Of a stretch of 64,000 nt of DNA, positions 18,399-27,050 are shown in pieces. Within the stretch, counting starts at the first letter, position 1. Every line of letters starts with the position of its first letter. The stretch is from Nitrobacteraceae bacterium AZCC 2146 (GTDB taxonomy: Bacteria; Pseudomonadota; Alphaproteobacteria; Rhizobiales; Xanthobacteraceae): contig JBAGRP010000001.1 of NCBI GenBank assembly GCA_036924855.1, positions 5,692,001-5,756,000 of the forward strand, read 5' to 3'. The notes under the pieces are model-generated. The model worked only from the letters and a program-made list of their open reading frames with translations. It had not been told where the DNA came from and did not search any database. A program made the position numbers and the translations under genes.

Positions 18399-19256
18399 TC
18401 ACACCCTCCGTGCGGTGGCCGAGCCAAACAGGCCCTGCGGCGCCGCCAGCAGCACCACGATGAACAGCGCGAACACGGCCACTGACGAGAAAATGCCGCC
18501 GACCAGGAAATTCGCCGCCTGCTGGAACAGGCCCAGCGCCAGCCCGCCGATGATGGCGCCGCGGTTGTTGCCGAGCCCGCCCAGCGCCACCGGCACGAAG
18601 CCGTAGAAATTCAGCAGCGCGCCGTTGGCGAAGAACGCCAGCAGCAACTCGCCGCCGGAAAATCCGGCGACGCCACCGATCATGCCGGCCAGCGCATAGC
18701 TCGCGACCCGCAGGTTGCGCTCCGGCAGGCCGAGCGCGCGGGCGGCAAAGTTGTCTTCGGCGATGGCGAGGAAGGCATGGCCGATCAGGGTGCGTCGGTA
18801 GAGATATTCAAGGCCGATGATGGTGACGGCGCACGCCACCACCGGCAGCCAGAATTTCTCGTCCCAGACGCCGCTGCCAAGTCCGACCAGCTTAGGAAAC
18901 GGCTGCGGCTCGGTGCCCCATTTGATCGCGGCGACCTGCTGGATCATCAGCGCCAGCGCCAATGTCGAGAGCACGTAGAGATGCTGGTCGAGGCTCTTCA
19001 GCACCGGGCGCACCGCGACGAATTCGGTGATCACGCCGATGATCGCACAGGCCACCAGCGTCAGCAGGAAACCGACGATCAGCGGCATGCCTAGTTTCAA
19101 TATGAACCACGAGCCGAACACCCCGCCGAGCATGGCGAGTTGTCCGGCCGTGAAGCTCATCACCCGCGAGGTGGAGAACATGGTGTTGTAGGTGACGCCG
19201 ACGAGCGCGTAGATCGCGCCTGCCGCCAATCCAGAAGCGATGATCGAACCGAGCAT
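18399..19256 (-). CDS. livH: Liv-type ABC transporter permease (LivH)
   Basis: 285 residues with about eight membrane segments. Motifs typical of LivH are GAIYALVGVTYNTMFSTSR near the N-terminus, the cytoplasmic loop AIAEDNFAARALGLPE near residue 165 and GAIIGGLALGLFQ near 235. It pairs with the LivM half of the next gene to form the inner-membrane channel. One base separates its stop from the downstream start. Confidence 0.92.
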   Translation of the reverse strand: MLGSIIASGLAAGAIYALVGVTYNTMFSTSRVMSFTAGQLAMLGGVFGSWFILKLGMPLIVGFLLTLVACAIIGVITEFVAVRPVLKSLDQHLYVLSTLALALMIQQVAAIKWGTEPQPFPKLVGLGSGVWDEKFWLPVVACAVTIIGLEYLYRRTLIGHAFLAIAEDNFAARALGLPERNLRVASYALAGMIGGVAGFSGGELLLAFFANGALLNFYGFVPVALGGLGNNRGAIIGGLALGLFQQAANFLVGGIFSSVAVFALFIVVLLAAPQGLFGSATARRV

Positions 19257-19277
19257 GAGAGGCGCTCCGGCCCGGCG

Positions 19278-20474
19278 CTATGAGTAGCCCGGGGCCAGCG
19301 CAAACGTGCCGTTCTTGGCCGAACGTGCCTCCGACATCACGATCTCTTCGGTGGGATAGCCATTGTGCTGGGTCGGCGAGAAACTGTAGTTGCCGAAAAA
19401 GCCGGGATATTTCGACAGCGTGTTCCAGTATTTGATGATGCCTTCGCTGGCGGTCGATCCGCTTTCTTCGACGCCCTTGGCGATCAATTCGACGGCGTCG
19501 ATGCCGCCGGCGATCCACCACAGCAGCGTGTCGTTGAGCGGGACGTTGGCCTTGGTGAGGCGATCGACCAGCTCCTGGCTCTTCGCCGGCAGCTTGCCCG
19601 CGGAATCATAGCTGCAGCTCTTGTAGCCGACGGCGTAGACCTTGGCCCAGTTCGCGGGCTTCTCGATCAGGCCGGCGAGTTCGCCGGACGCGAGCGAGGG
19701 ATGGCCGACGAAGGAAACGTCCCAGTTCATCGCGGCGCGGGTGTTGAACATCCGAGCTTCCATGCCGGTGGAGACGCTCCACACCACGATCACTTCGGCA
19801 CCGGCGTTCTTGGCGCGCAGCATGTCCGGGGTCATGTCGGGCTGGGTGGCATCGATATTGGCCTGATAGACCACATCGGCGCCGTCCTTCTTGAACGCCG
19901 CGACGGACGCGCCCACGGCCGTCACGCCATAGCCGGTGGTGTCGCCGATCACGGCGACCTTCTTCACCTTCAGCACGTTGAGGCAGTAGTTGCGGACGGC
20001 GTCGTCCCACTGGCTGTTCGACGGCGCGATACGAAAGGCATTGGGGAATTTCGTGGGATCGATCAGGGTCTCGACCACGCAGGGATGCAGGTCGGGGATT
20101 TTTGCGCGCGCCATGATCGGCGTGGTGGCCAAGGCTTCGCCGGAATTCACGGGCCCCCAGATCGCATTGACCTTGGCCTGGCTGATCAGCTCCTGGGTGG
20201 CGTTGACCGCCTTGGTCGGGTCGCCCTGGGTGTCCCGGGTGATGATCTCGATCTTGCGGCCCTTGACGCCGCCGGCGGCGTTGATGGCGTCGGTGGCGAA
20301 CACCACGCCGCGGTTGAAACCGATGGTCGGCGCAGAGCTCGGGCCGGTCATGGCGGCGAGCCAGCCGATCTTCAGCGGTTCGGATTGCGCGATGGCGGGT
20401 CTGGCGAACGGAAATGACGCGGCGCCGAGAGCGCCGGCGCCGCCCAACAGAATTCCACGACGAGAAATGCTCAT
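19278..20474 (-). CDS. Liv-type ABC solute-binding protein with Tat-like signal
   Basis: 398 residues. The N-terminus SISRRGILLGGAGALG contains a twin-arginine motif followed by a moderately hydrophobic stretch ending PAIAQ, so export may go through Tat. The mature part has the periplasmic-binding-protein type 1 layout: LKIGWLAAMTGPSSA, GVVFATDAINAAGGVKG, IWGPVNSGEA and VVWSVSTGMEA. GGAGAGACAAG precedes the ATG at 20474. It is the receptor of the Liv operon and lies downstream of the gntR gene on the same strand. Ligand unknown. Confidence 0.88.
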   Translation of the reverse strand: MSISRRGILLGGAGALGAASFPFARPAIAQSEPLKIGWLAAMTGPSSAPTIGFNRGVVFATDAINAAGGVKGRKIEIITRDTQGDPTKAVNATQELISQAKVNAIWGPVNSGEALATTPIMARAKIPDLHPCVVETLIDPTKFPNAFRIAPSNSQWDDAVRNYCLNVLKVKKVAVIGDTTGYGVTAVGASVAAFKKDGADVVYQANIDATQPDMTPDMLRAKNAGAEVIVVWSVSTGMEARMFNTRAAMNWDVSFVGHPSLASGELAGLIEKPANWAKVYAVGYKSCSYDSAGKLPAKSQELVDRLTKANVPLNDTLLWWIAGGIDAVELIAKGVEESGSTASEGIIKYWNTLSKYPGFFGNYSFSPTQHNGYPTEEIVMSEARSAKNGTFALAPGYS

Positions 20475-20569
20475 CTTGTCTCTCCCTGTGTTTCCCTTTG
20501 CGGTGCCTGTCATTGATGCAGGCATCCGTTCGTCTGGTCCCGGTCGATGCCGGATATTCTTCGTTGTCG

Positions 20570-21289
20570 TCAGTCGCTTAGGTACTCTGGATAGCGCGCG
20601 CGGATCTTGTCGAGATCCCGGAGCGTGCCGGACAGATGGGTGCGCAAGTGCTTTTGTGCCTCGTCAGGTTCGCCCGTCGCGATGGCTTTGGCAATCAGCT
20701 TGTGATCCCTCACGATCGCCTGCGCCTTGCCGAGCGTCGGCAGGTGCAGCCGGCGCAGCCGGTCGATATGGCCGCTGCGGCTGCGCACCAGCGCCCACAG
20801 CCCGGGCTTGTCGGCAGCGTCGTACAATTTCTGGTGAAACTCCGTATCCGCCGCCATGAATTTTGCAAAGTCGCCGGCCTTGGCGAATTGCTGTTGCAGC
20901 GCAATGATCCGGTTCAATTCGACGATGAGCGCTTCGTCATGGCTCAACGCCAGCAACCGCACAATCTCCAGCTCCAGCGCCTGGCGCAGAAAATGCGCCT
21001 GCTGGGCCAGGCCCACGTCTACCTTGCTTACCACCGTTGCATATTGCGGAAAGACTTCGACAAGTCCCTCTTTGTCGAGCCGCATCAGCGCATCGCGGAT
21101 CGGCGTCGAACTGACGCCGAACTGTTCGGCCAATGCCGCGCGCGACAGCGGCGATCCCGGCGGCAATGCCAGTGAAATGATCAGGTCGCGCAGCCGCTCG
21201 AACACCTGCGGCGCCGCCTGCCGATCGCGGTCGAGCCGCTCGACGGCGCGTGAAGGGGGGCGGCGGGATACGGCTGGCGCGGACATCAT
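20570..21289 (-). CDS. GntR-family regulator, FCD (FadR-like) subgroup
   Basis: 239 residues from the ATG at 21289. The winged helix is at about 25-85 (VFERLRDLIISLALPPGSPL, AALAEQFGVSSTPIRDAL). The C-terminal helical FCD ligand domain has metal-site residues in FMAADTEFHQKLYDAAD and a His further on in HKLIAKAI. A TTG start at 21310 is possible. It is divergent from an ABC transporter/dehydratase operon, and a perfect 18-bp palindrome lies between them. It also precedes the liv operon on its own strand. A repressor relieved by a carboxylate ligand is the usual mode for this subgroup. Confidence 0.9.
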   Translation of the reverse strand: MMSAPAVSRRPPSRAVERLDRDRQAAPQVFERLRDLIISLALPPGSPLSRAALAEQFGVSSTPIRDALMRLDKEGLVEVFPQYATVVSKVDVGLAQQAHFLRQALELEIVRLLALSHDEALIVELNRIIALQQQFAKAGDFAKFMAADTEFHQKLYDAADKPGLWALVRSRSGHIDRLRRLHLPTLGKAQAIVRDHKLIAKAIATGEPDEAQKHLRTHLSGTLRDLDKIRARYPEYLSD

Positions 21290-21332
21290 CGTGAAGCCAG
21301 TTGTGGTCAAAACGAGGCTGCTTGCCTTCGAT

Positions 21333-21350
21333 GCACTAATGTATTAGTGC
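21333..21350. promoter_or_regulatory. 18-bp perfect palindrome, likely GntR operator
   Basis: GCACTAATGTATTAGTGC is fully self-complementary (8-bp arms, 2-bp centre) and sits in the 107-bp gap between gntR and the divergent transporter operon. Size and symmetry fit FCD-type GntR operators. Confidence 0.65.
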
Positions 21351-21396
21351 CTTGCGGCAAGACGGTCAACAAGATCGTTACGACGGAGGTTGCGTG

Positions 21397-22416
21397 ATGA
21401 ACAAGACGATGTGGCGTGCCGGCGCGGGCGCAATCGCGGCATTCGGCATGATGCTGACGGGATCGCTGGCGCAGGCGCAGCAGAAGACCGAAATCTCGCT
21501 GTCGCGGCAGCCCGGCATTTTCTACATGCCGACCCATATCATCGAAAAGCAGAAGCTGATCGAGAAGCACGCGGCGGCTTTGGGCCTGCCGGGCATCACC
21601 ACCAAATGGGTGACCTTCAGCGGCGGCGGCGCGCAGACCGATGCGCTGCTCGCCGGCGGTGTCGATATCCTCAACACCGGCACCGGCAATCTGTTGCTGC
21701 TGTGGGACCGCACCCGCGGCGGCGTCAAGGGCATCGTCGCCACCTCGGCGCAGCCGATGACGCTGATCAGCCGTGACGCGCATATCAAGTCGATCAAGGA
21801 TTTCGGGCCGAACGACAAGATCGCGGTGCCCACCGTGAAAATTTCCACCCAGGCGATCGTGCTGCAGATCGCAGCCTCCGAGGCCTTCGGCGCCGACCAG
21901 TGGTCGAAGCTGGATGCCAACACCGTGCAGCTCGGCCATCCCGACGCCTATGCGGCGCTGTCGAATTCGCAGCACGAGGTGCGTAGCCACTTTTCGATCC
22001 CGCCGTTCACCTTTCTGGAAATGAAGAACGTGCCCGGCGCGCATGTGGTGCTGTCATCGCCCGACGTGATGGGCGGTCCATTGAGCCAGGCGCAGTTCTT
22101 CACCACCACCAAATTCGCCGACGCCAATCCGAAGGTCATCCAGGCGGTGCGCGATGCTGCCAAGGAAGCGCAGGACCTGATCCGCACGGACACCAAGACT
22201 GCCGTGGAGATCTACAAGGAAGTCACCGGCGACAAGACCAGCACCGACGAAATTCTCGGCTGGCTCAAGGAGCCCGGCATGATGGAATACAATCTGGAGC
22301 CGCAGGGCACGATGAAGTTCGCCAACCATCTGTTCAAGACCGGTACGCTGAAGACCCAGCCGAAGGCGTGGACCGATTACTACCTGCCGACGTCGAGCGA
22401 CCTGAAGGGCAACTGA
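21397..22416 (+). CDS. NitT/TauT-type (NMT1-like) ABC solute-binding protein
   Basis: 339 residues with a signal peptide ending SLAQAQ. The mature protein begins ISLSRQPGIFYMPTHIIEKQ and contains FSGGGAQTDALLAGGVDILN, the ligand-cleft segment of NMT1/SsuA-like receptors. GGAGGT lies six bases before the ATG at 21397. ATPase and permease genes follow immediately, so this is a complete importer. The protein is visibly paralogous to the orphan receptor at 40244. Dehydratase and RraA-like genes downstream point to a sugar acid or related organic acid as ligand, which is an inference. Confidence 0.87.
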   Translation: MNKTMWRAGAGAIAAFGMMLTGSLAQAQQKTEISLSRQPGIFYMPTHIIEKQKLIEKHAAALGLPGITTKWVTFSGGGAQTDALLAGGVDILNTGTGNLLLLWDRTRGGVKGIVATSAQPMTLISRDAHIKSIKDFGPNDKIAVPTVKISTQAIVLQIAASEAFGADQWSKLDANTVQLGHPDAYAALSNSQHEVRSHFSIPPFTFLEMKNVPGAHVVLSSPDVMGGPLSQAQFFTTTKFADANPKVIQAVRDAAKEAQDLIRTDTKTAVEIYKEVTGDKTSTDEILGWLKEPGMMEYNLEPQGTMKFANHLFKTGTLKTQPKAWTDYYLPTSSDLKGN

Positions 22417-22420
22417 GCCG

Positions 22421-23185
22421 ATGTCCGCACTTCTCGACGTCAGCGGCGTGACGCTGCGCTACAAGACCTCCAGCGTTGTCGTCACCGCAACAGAAAAAGT
22501 CAGCTTCAGCGTCGATCGCTCCGACCGCTTCGTGCTGCTGGGGCCGTCCGGCTGCGGCAAGTCCACGCTGCTGAAGGCGGTTGGCGGCTACATGAAGCCG
22601 AGCGAAGGCAAGATGCGGATCAACGGCCGCGAGATCGTCGAGCCCGGTGCCGACCGGATGATGATCTTCCAGGAATTCGACCAGCTGCTGCCATGGAAGA
22701 CGGTGCTGGAAAACGTGATGTTTCCGCTGCTGATGACACGGAAGCTGGCAAAGAAGGAAGCCGAGCAGCGCGCCCGGGCCTATATCGAAAAGGTCAGTCT
22801 CACTCGTGTGGTCGACAGCTATCCGCACACGCTGTCTGGCGGCATGAAGCAGCGCGTTGCCATCGCGCGGGGCATGGCGATGGAGCCGGACATCCTCTTG
22901 ATGGACGAGCCCTTCGCCGCGCTGGATGCACTGACGCGGCGCACCTGCCAGGATGAATTGCTGCAGCTGTGGGAAGAGACCAAGTTCACCGTGCTGTTCG
23001 TGACCCATTCGATCGCCGAAGCGATCAAGATCGGCAACCGCATCCTGCTGCTGTCGCCGCACCCGGGCCGCGTGAAGGCCGAGATCATCGACGTCGATCA
23101 GGTCTCCAGCGCAGATGGCAGCGCCGCCAAGCTGGAAAAGCAGATCCACGACCTGCTGTTCGCCGACACCGCAACCGCACACTAG
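22421..23185 (+). CDS. NitT/TauT-type ABC transporter ATPase
   Basis: 254 residues. Walker A GPSGCGKST near residue 44, Q loop MIFQEFDQLLPWKTVLENV, signature LSGGMKQR, Walker B ILLMDEPFAALD and switch FVTHSIAEA, the typical SsuB/TauB pattern. It starts four bases after the receptor gene stop and powers the permease encoded next. Cytoplasmic face of the inner membrane. Confidence 0.92.
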   Translation: MSALLDVSGVTLRYKTSSVVVTATEKVSFSVDRSDRFVLLGPSGCGKSTLLKAVGGYMKPSEGKMRINGREIVEPGADRMMIFQEFDQLLPWKTVLENVMFPLLMTRKLAKKEAEQRARAYIEKVSLTRVVDSYPHTLSGGMKQRVAIARGMAMEPDILLMDEPFAALDALTRRTCQDELLQLWEETKFTVLFVTHSIAEAIKIGNRILLLSPHPGRVKAEIIDVDQVSSADGSAAKLEKQIHDLLFADTATAH

Positions 23186-23196
23186 GGACGCGCACC

Positions 23197-24060
23197 ATGG
23201 GCGAAGCCAAGATCCTGATGCGCAGCGACGCGGTCGCCGTCGCCACCGATCCCTCCGAGGTCGAGCGCAAGCTCAGCGTGCCCGAACTGCTGTGGAATGA
23301 CGGCTTCGTGCGCAAGACCGCGATCATCATCTTCCTTGCGGTCGTGTGGGAGGCCTATGGCACCTTCCTCGACAACCCGCTGCTGTTTCCGACCTTCCAC
23401 GACACCGTCGTCACGATGTTCGCCAAGATCAAGGATGGTACCATCCCGCTGCGGGCCTGGGCGTCGCTGAAGGTGCTGTTCATGGGCTACGGTACCGGCA
23501 TCGTGCTCGCCGCGGTGTTCACCATCCTGGCCATCAGCACCCGCATTGGCACCGACTTCCTCGAGACGATGACCGCGATGTTCAATCCGCTGCCGGCGAT
23601 CGCGCTGCTGCCGCTGGCGCTGATCTGGTTCGGGCTTGGCAATGGCAGTCTGGTGTTCGTGCTGGTGCATTCCGTGCTGTGGCCGGTGGCGCTGAACACC
23701 CATTCCGGCTTCAAGAGCGTGTCGAACACACTGCGCATGGTCGGCCGCAATTACGGCCTGCGTGGGCTGCCTTACGTCGCACGCATCCTGATCCCCGCCG
23801 CGTTCGGTTCGATCCTCACCGGGTTGAAGATCGGCTGGGCCTTTGCCTGGCGCACGCTGATCGCCGCGGAACTGGTGTTCGGGGTGTCGTCGGGGCAGGG
23901 CGGGCTCGGCTGGTTCATCTTCGAGAACCGCAACTTGCTCGACATTCCCGCTGTCTTCGCCGGCCTGCTGACGGTGATCGTCATTGGCTTGATCGTGGAA
24001 AACCTGATCTTCCGCACCATCGAGCGCAACACCGTGCAAAAATGGGGCCTGCAGTCGTGA
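23197..24060 (+). CDS. NitT/TauT-type ABC transporter permease
   Basis: 287 residues, about six membrane segments after a 50-residue cytoplasmic N-terminus. The EAA-like coupling loop is FKSVSNTLRMVGRNYG followed by RILIPAAFGSILTGLKIGWAFAW, characteristic of SsuC/TauC permeases. The ATG at 23197 lies 11 bases after the ATPase gene; an open frame upstream is the shadow of the ATPase. Probably forms a homodimeric channel. Confidence 0.9.
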   Translation: MGEAKILMRSDAVAVATDPSEVERKLSVPELLWNDGFVRKTAIIIFLAVVWEAYGTFLDNPLLFPTFHDTVVTMFAKIKDGTIPLRAWASLKVLFMGYGTGIVLAAVFTILAISTRIGTDFLETMTAMFNPLPAIALLPLALIWFGLGNGSLVFVLVHSVLWPVALNTHSGFKSVSNTLRMVGRNYGLRGLPYVARILIPAAFGSILTGLKIGWAFAWRTLIAAELVFGVSSGQGGLGWFIFENRNLLDIPAVFAGLLTVIVIGLIVENLIFRTIERNTVQKWGLQS

Positions 24061-24079
24061 TCGCAGACAAGGGTGGCAA

Positions 24080-25819
24080 ATGACCAATCATAAAAAGACT
24101 CCCGACCAGCTTCGCAGCGCGCGCTGGTTCGCGCCCGACGATCTGCGCGCCTTCGGCCATCGCTCGCGGGCGATGCAGCAGGGCTACGCGCCGGAAGAGT
24201 GGAAGGGCCGCCCGGTGATCGCGATCCTCAACACCTGGTCGGATGCGCAGCCCTGCCACATGCACTTCAAGACCCGCGTCGATGACGTCAAGCGCGGCAT
24301 CCTGATGGCCGGCGGTTTTCCGATGGAGCTGCCGGCGCTGTCGCTGTCGGAATCCTTTCTGAAGCCGACCACGATGCTGTATCGCAACATGCTGGCGATG
24401 GACGCCGAGGAATTGCTGCGCGGCCATCCGGTCGATGGCGTGGTGCTGATGGGCGGCTGCGACAAGACCACGCCGGGGCTCTTGCTTGGCGCCACCAGCG
24501 CCGGCTACCCCGCGATCTACCTGCCGGCCGGTCCGATGCTGCGCGGCAACTGGAAGGGCAAGACTCTCGGCTCCGGCTCCGACGCCTGGAAGTACTGGGA
24601 CGAGCGCCGCGCCGGCAAGATCTCCGACAAGGACTGGGTCGAGGTCGAAGGCGGCATCGCCCGCAGCTACGGCACCTGCATGACCATGGGCACCGCGAGC
24701 ACCATGACCGCGATCGCGGAATCCATCGGCATGACGCTGCCCGGCGCGTCGTCGATCCCGGCCGCCGATGCCGGACACATCCGTATGGCCAGTGAATGCG
24801 GCCGTCGTATCGTCGAGATGGTGTGGGAAGATCTCACGCCGAACAAGATCCAGACTCGCAAGGCGTTCGAGAATGCCATCGTGGTGGCGATGGCGATGGG
24901 CTGCTCGACCAATGCGATCATCCACCTGATCGCGCAGGCGCGCCGCGCCGGGCAGGATATCGGCCTCGATGATTTCGAGATCGCCAGCCGCAAGGTGCCT
25001 GTGATCGCCAATGTGCGTCCGTCCGGCGACACCTATCTGATGGAAGACTTCTTCTATGCCGGCGGGCTTCCTGGCCTGATGAGCCGGATCAAGGAGCATC
25101 TGCATCTCGATGTCATGACCGTCACCGGCAAGACGCTCGGCGAGAATATCGCCCGCGCCGAAATCTACAATGACGACGTCATCCGCACCGTCGCCAACCC
25201 GATCTATGCCGAGGGCGCGCTCGCCGTGCTGAAGGGCAACCTTGCGCCGGATGGCTGCGTGATCAAGCCGTCCGCTTGCGAGCCGCGCTTCCTCAAGCAT
25301 ACCGGCCCGGCCATGGTGTTCGACGACTATCCGTCGATGAAGAAGGCGATCGATGACGAGAGCTTGGACGTGACAGCCGATCACGTGCTGATCCTGCGCA
25401 ATGCGGGTCCGCAGGGCGGGCCGGGCATGCCGGAATGGGGAATGCTGCCGATCCCGAAAAAACTGGTGAAGCAGGGCGTTCGCGACATGGTGCGATTGTC
25501 AGATGCGCGGATGAGCGGCACCAGCTACGGCGCCTGCATCCTGCATGTGGCGCCGGAATCCTACATCGGCGGCCCGCTCGCCTTCGTGCAGAATGGCGAC
25601 ATGATCACCCTCGACGTCGACGCCCGCACCATCAATCTCGACATTTCTGATGAGGAGATGGCGAAGCGCCGTGCCGCGTGGAAAGCGCCGGAGCGCAATT
25701 ACGAGCGCGGCTATGGCTGGATGTTCACCAAGCATATCCAGCAGGCCAACGAAGGCTGCGATTTCGATTTCCTGCGCACCGATTTCGGCGCGCCGGTGAA
25801 AGAACCGGTGATTTACTAG
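24080..25819 (+). CDS. IlvD/Edd-family dehydratase (sugar-acid dehydratase-like)
   Basis: 579 residues. The three cysteines expected to bind the Fe-S cluster are in NTWSDAQPCHMH (about 54), MGGCDKTTPG (about 122) and SYGTCMTMGTAST (about 195). VRLSDARMSGTSYG near the C-terminus carries the catalytic serine motif. The subgroup differs from true dihydroxy-acid dehydratase, whose motif is usually NNIPACHG-like, and resembles aldonate (for example arabinonate) dehydratases. It removes water from a sugar acid to give a 2-keto-3-deoxy acid. It lies 20 bases downstream of the permease and likely in the same operon. Confidence 0.85.
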   Translation: MTNHKKTPDQLRSARWFAPDDLRAFGHRSRAMQQGYAPEEWKGRPVIAILNTWSDAQPCHMHFKTRVDDVKRGILMAGGFPMELPALSLSESFLKPTTMLYRNMLAMDAEELLRGHPVDGVVLMGGCDKTTPGLLLGATSAGYPAIYLPAGPMLRGNWKGKTLGSGSDAWKYWDERRAGKISDKDWVEVEGGIARSYGTCMTMGTASTMTAIAESIGMTLPGASSIPAADAGHIRMASECGRRIVEMVWEDLTPNKIQTRKAFENAIVVAMAMGCSTNAIIHLIAQARRAGQDIGLDDFEIASRKVPVIANVRPSGDTYLMEDFFYAGGLPGLMSRIKEHLHLDVMTVTGKTLGENIARAEIYNDDVIRTVANPIYAEGALAVLKGNLAPDGCVIKPSACEPRFLKHTGPAMVFDDYPSMKKAIDDESLDVTADHVLILRNAGPQGGPGMPEWGMLPIPKKLVKQGVRDMVRLSDARMSGTSYGACILHVAPESYIGGPLAFVQNGDMITLDVDARTINLDISDEEMAKRRAAWKAPERNYERGYGWMFTKHIQQANEGCDFDFLRTDFGAPVKEPVIY

Positions 25820-25831
25820 CCAACTAAGTGG

Positions 25832-25949
25832 CTGTCATTCCGGGGCGTAACACGGCGCCCTTGGGCGACGTGTTGCGAACCCGGAATCCAGGGCTGCTTG
25901 AACACCTCGGGATTCCGGGTCCGCGCAAGAGCGCGTCCCGGAATGACAG
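25832..25949. repeat. Dispersed palindromic repeat, family C
   Basis: Outer arms CTGTCATTCCGGGGCG and CGCGTCCCGGAATGACAG and inner arms AACCCGGAATCC and GGGATTCCGGGT are inverted copies of each other. Non-coding, between the dehydratase and RraA-like genes. Only one copy seen in this window. Confidence 0.65.
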
Positions 25950-25989
25950 ATATGAAATTCGTGAATTCGGAAACGGAGTGTTGATCCCC

Positions 25990-26709
25990 ATGACCAAACT
26001 CAGCGACGCGACCCGCGCCAAACTGAAGACCATCTCCACCGCCACCGTGGCGACCGCGCTGTACAAGCGCGGCTTCCGCACCCAGTGCATCCAGGATGTC
26101 CATCCGCTCGGCCCGGACCAGCCGACCCTGGTCGGCGAGGCCTTCACATTGCGCTACATGCCGGCGCGGGAGGATCTCAACAAGCTCGAGGTGTTTCGCG
26201 ACCGCGCCCATCCGCAGCGCAAGGCGGTGGAGGATTGCCCGCCCGGCGCAGTGCTGGTGATGGACAGCCGCAAGGATGCCCGCGCCGCCTCCGCCGGCGC
26301 CATCCTGGTCACGCGGCTGATGAAGCGCGGCGTCGCCGGCGTCATCACTGACGGCGGTTTTCGCGATTCCGCGGAGATCGCCAAACTCGGCTTTCCCGCC
26401 TATCACCATCGCCCGAGTGCGCCGACCAATCTGACGCTGCATCAGGCCATCGAGATCAACGGTCCGATCGGTTGCGGCGACGCCCCGGTGTTTCCCGGTG
26501 ACGTGATCCTGGGCGATAGCGACGGCGTCATCGTGATTCCCGCTCATCTGGCCGATGAGATCGCCAACGAAGCATTCGAAATGACCGCCTTCGAGGATTT
26601 CGTCACCGAGCAGGTCAACGCCGGCCGCTCGATTCTCGGCCTCTATCCGGCGACGGACGAACAGACCCTGGTCGATTTCGCGGCGTGGCGGAAGGCGACC
26701 GGACGATAG
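25990..26709 (+). CDS. RraA-like family protein (HMG/CHA aldolase-like)
   Basis: 239 residues. The motif AGVITDGGFRDS (about 115-127) contains the Arg-Asp pair that, in 4-hydroxy-4-methyl-2-oxoglutarate/4-carboxy-4-hydroxy-2-oxoadipate aldolases, contacts substrate and metal. DVILGDSDGVIVIPA is the second conserved block. RraA itself regulates RNase E, but the length and the neighbouring sugar-acid dehydratase favour a metabolic aldolase or decarboxylase. The ATG at 25990 follows a short leader after repeat C; an open frame from 25828 crosses the repeat. Its stop is followed in frame by an L,D-transpeptidase remnant. Confidence 0.82.
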   Translation: MTKLSDATRAKLKTISTATVATALYKRGFRTQCIQDVHPLGPDQPTLVGEAFTLRYMPAREDLNKLEVFRDRAHPQRKAVEDCPPGAVLVMDSRKDARAASAGAILVTRLMKRGVAGVITDGGFRDSAEIAKLGFPAYHHRPSAPTNLTLHQAIEINGPIGCGDAPVFPGDVILGDSDGVIVIPAHLADEIANEAFEMTAFEDFVTEQVNAGRSILGLYPATDEQTLVDFAAWRKATGR

Positions 26710-26886
26710 TTCGGGCGCACCGACGGCCGCTACGGCATCTACGGCACGTCAGATCCCTCTCGCGTCAGCAAGACCGACTCCCATGGCTGCGTCGGGCTGA
26801 CCAGCTGGGATGTCACGCGCTTGGGCGAGTCGGTGAAGAAAGGCGTCGAGGTGACCTTCGTCGATGGCAAGCAGGCGGCGAAGTGA
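26710..26886 (+). pseudogene. L,D-transpeptidase (YkuD) C-terminal remnant
   Basis: The 58 codons directly after the RraA-like stop, in the same frame and ending in TGA, read like the end of a YkuD domain: RYGIYGTSDP, then TDSHGCVGLTSWDVTRL and KKGVEVTFVDG. Functional enzymes have GIHGT and SHGC(I/V)RL; here the His is Tyr and the Arg is Gly, while the catalytic Cys region SHGC remains. There is no start codon or upstream domain. It is a truncated, degenerate relic of a cell-wall cross-linking enzyme. Confidence 0.7.
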
Positions 26887-26890
26887 AGCG

Positions 26891-27031
26891 CCCGTGTCCC
26901 GCACGCGGTGCGGCACTCTTGTGCCGCTCCGCAGATGCGGGACCCATAGCAACACATGCGAGGGATGGGCCCCGGATCAGCAGTGCACCACACCGCTGGC
27001 GCGGCGTAGCGCACTGCATCCGGGGCACGAG
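26891..27031. repeat. Dispersed palindromic repeat, family B, copy 2
   Basis: Starts CCCGTGTCCCGCACGCGGTGC, contains GCTCCGCAGATGCGGGACCCA and GATGGGCCCCGGATCAGCAG, and ends GCACTGCATCCGGGGCACGAG. The order, spacing and outer arms match the copy at 6003-6144. Lies between the pseudogene and hemE. Confidence 0.75.
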
Positions 27032-27050
27032 ACCGTAAGTTCGGGCTCAA

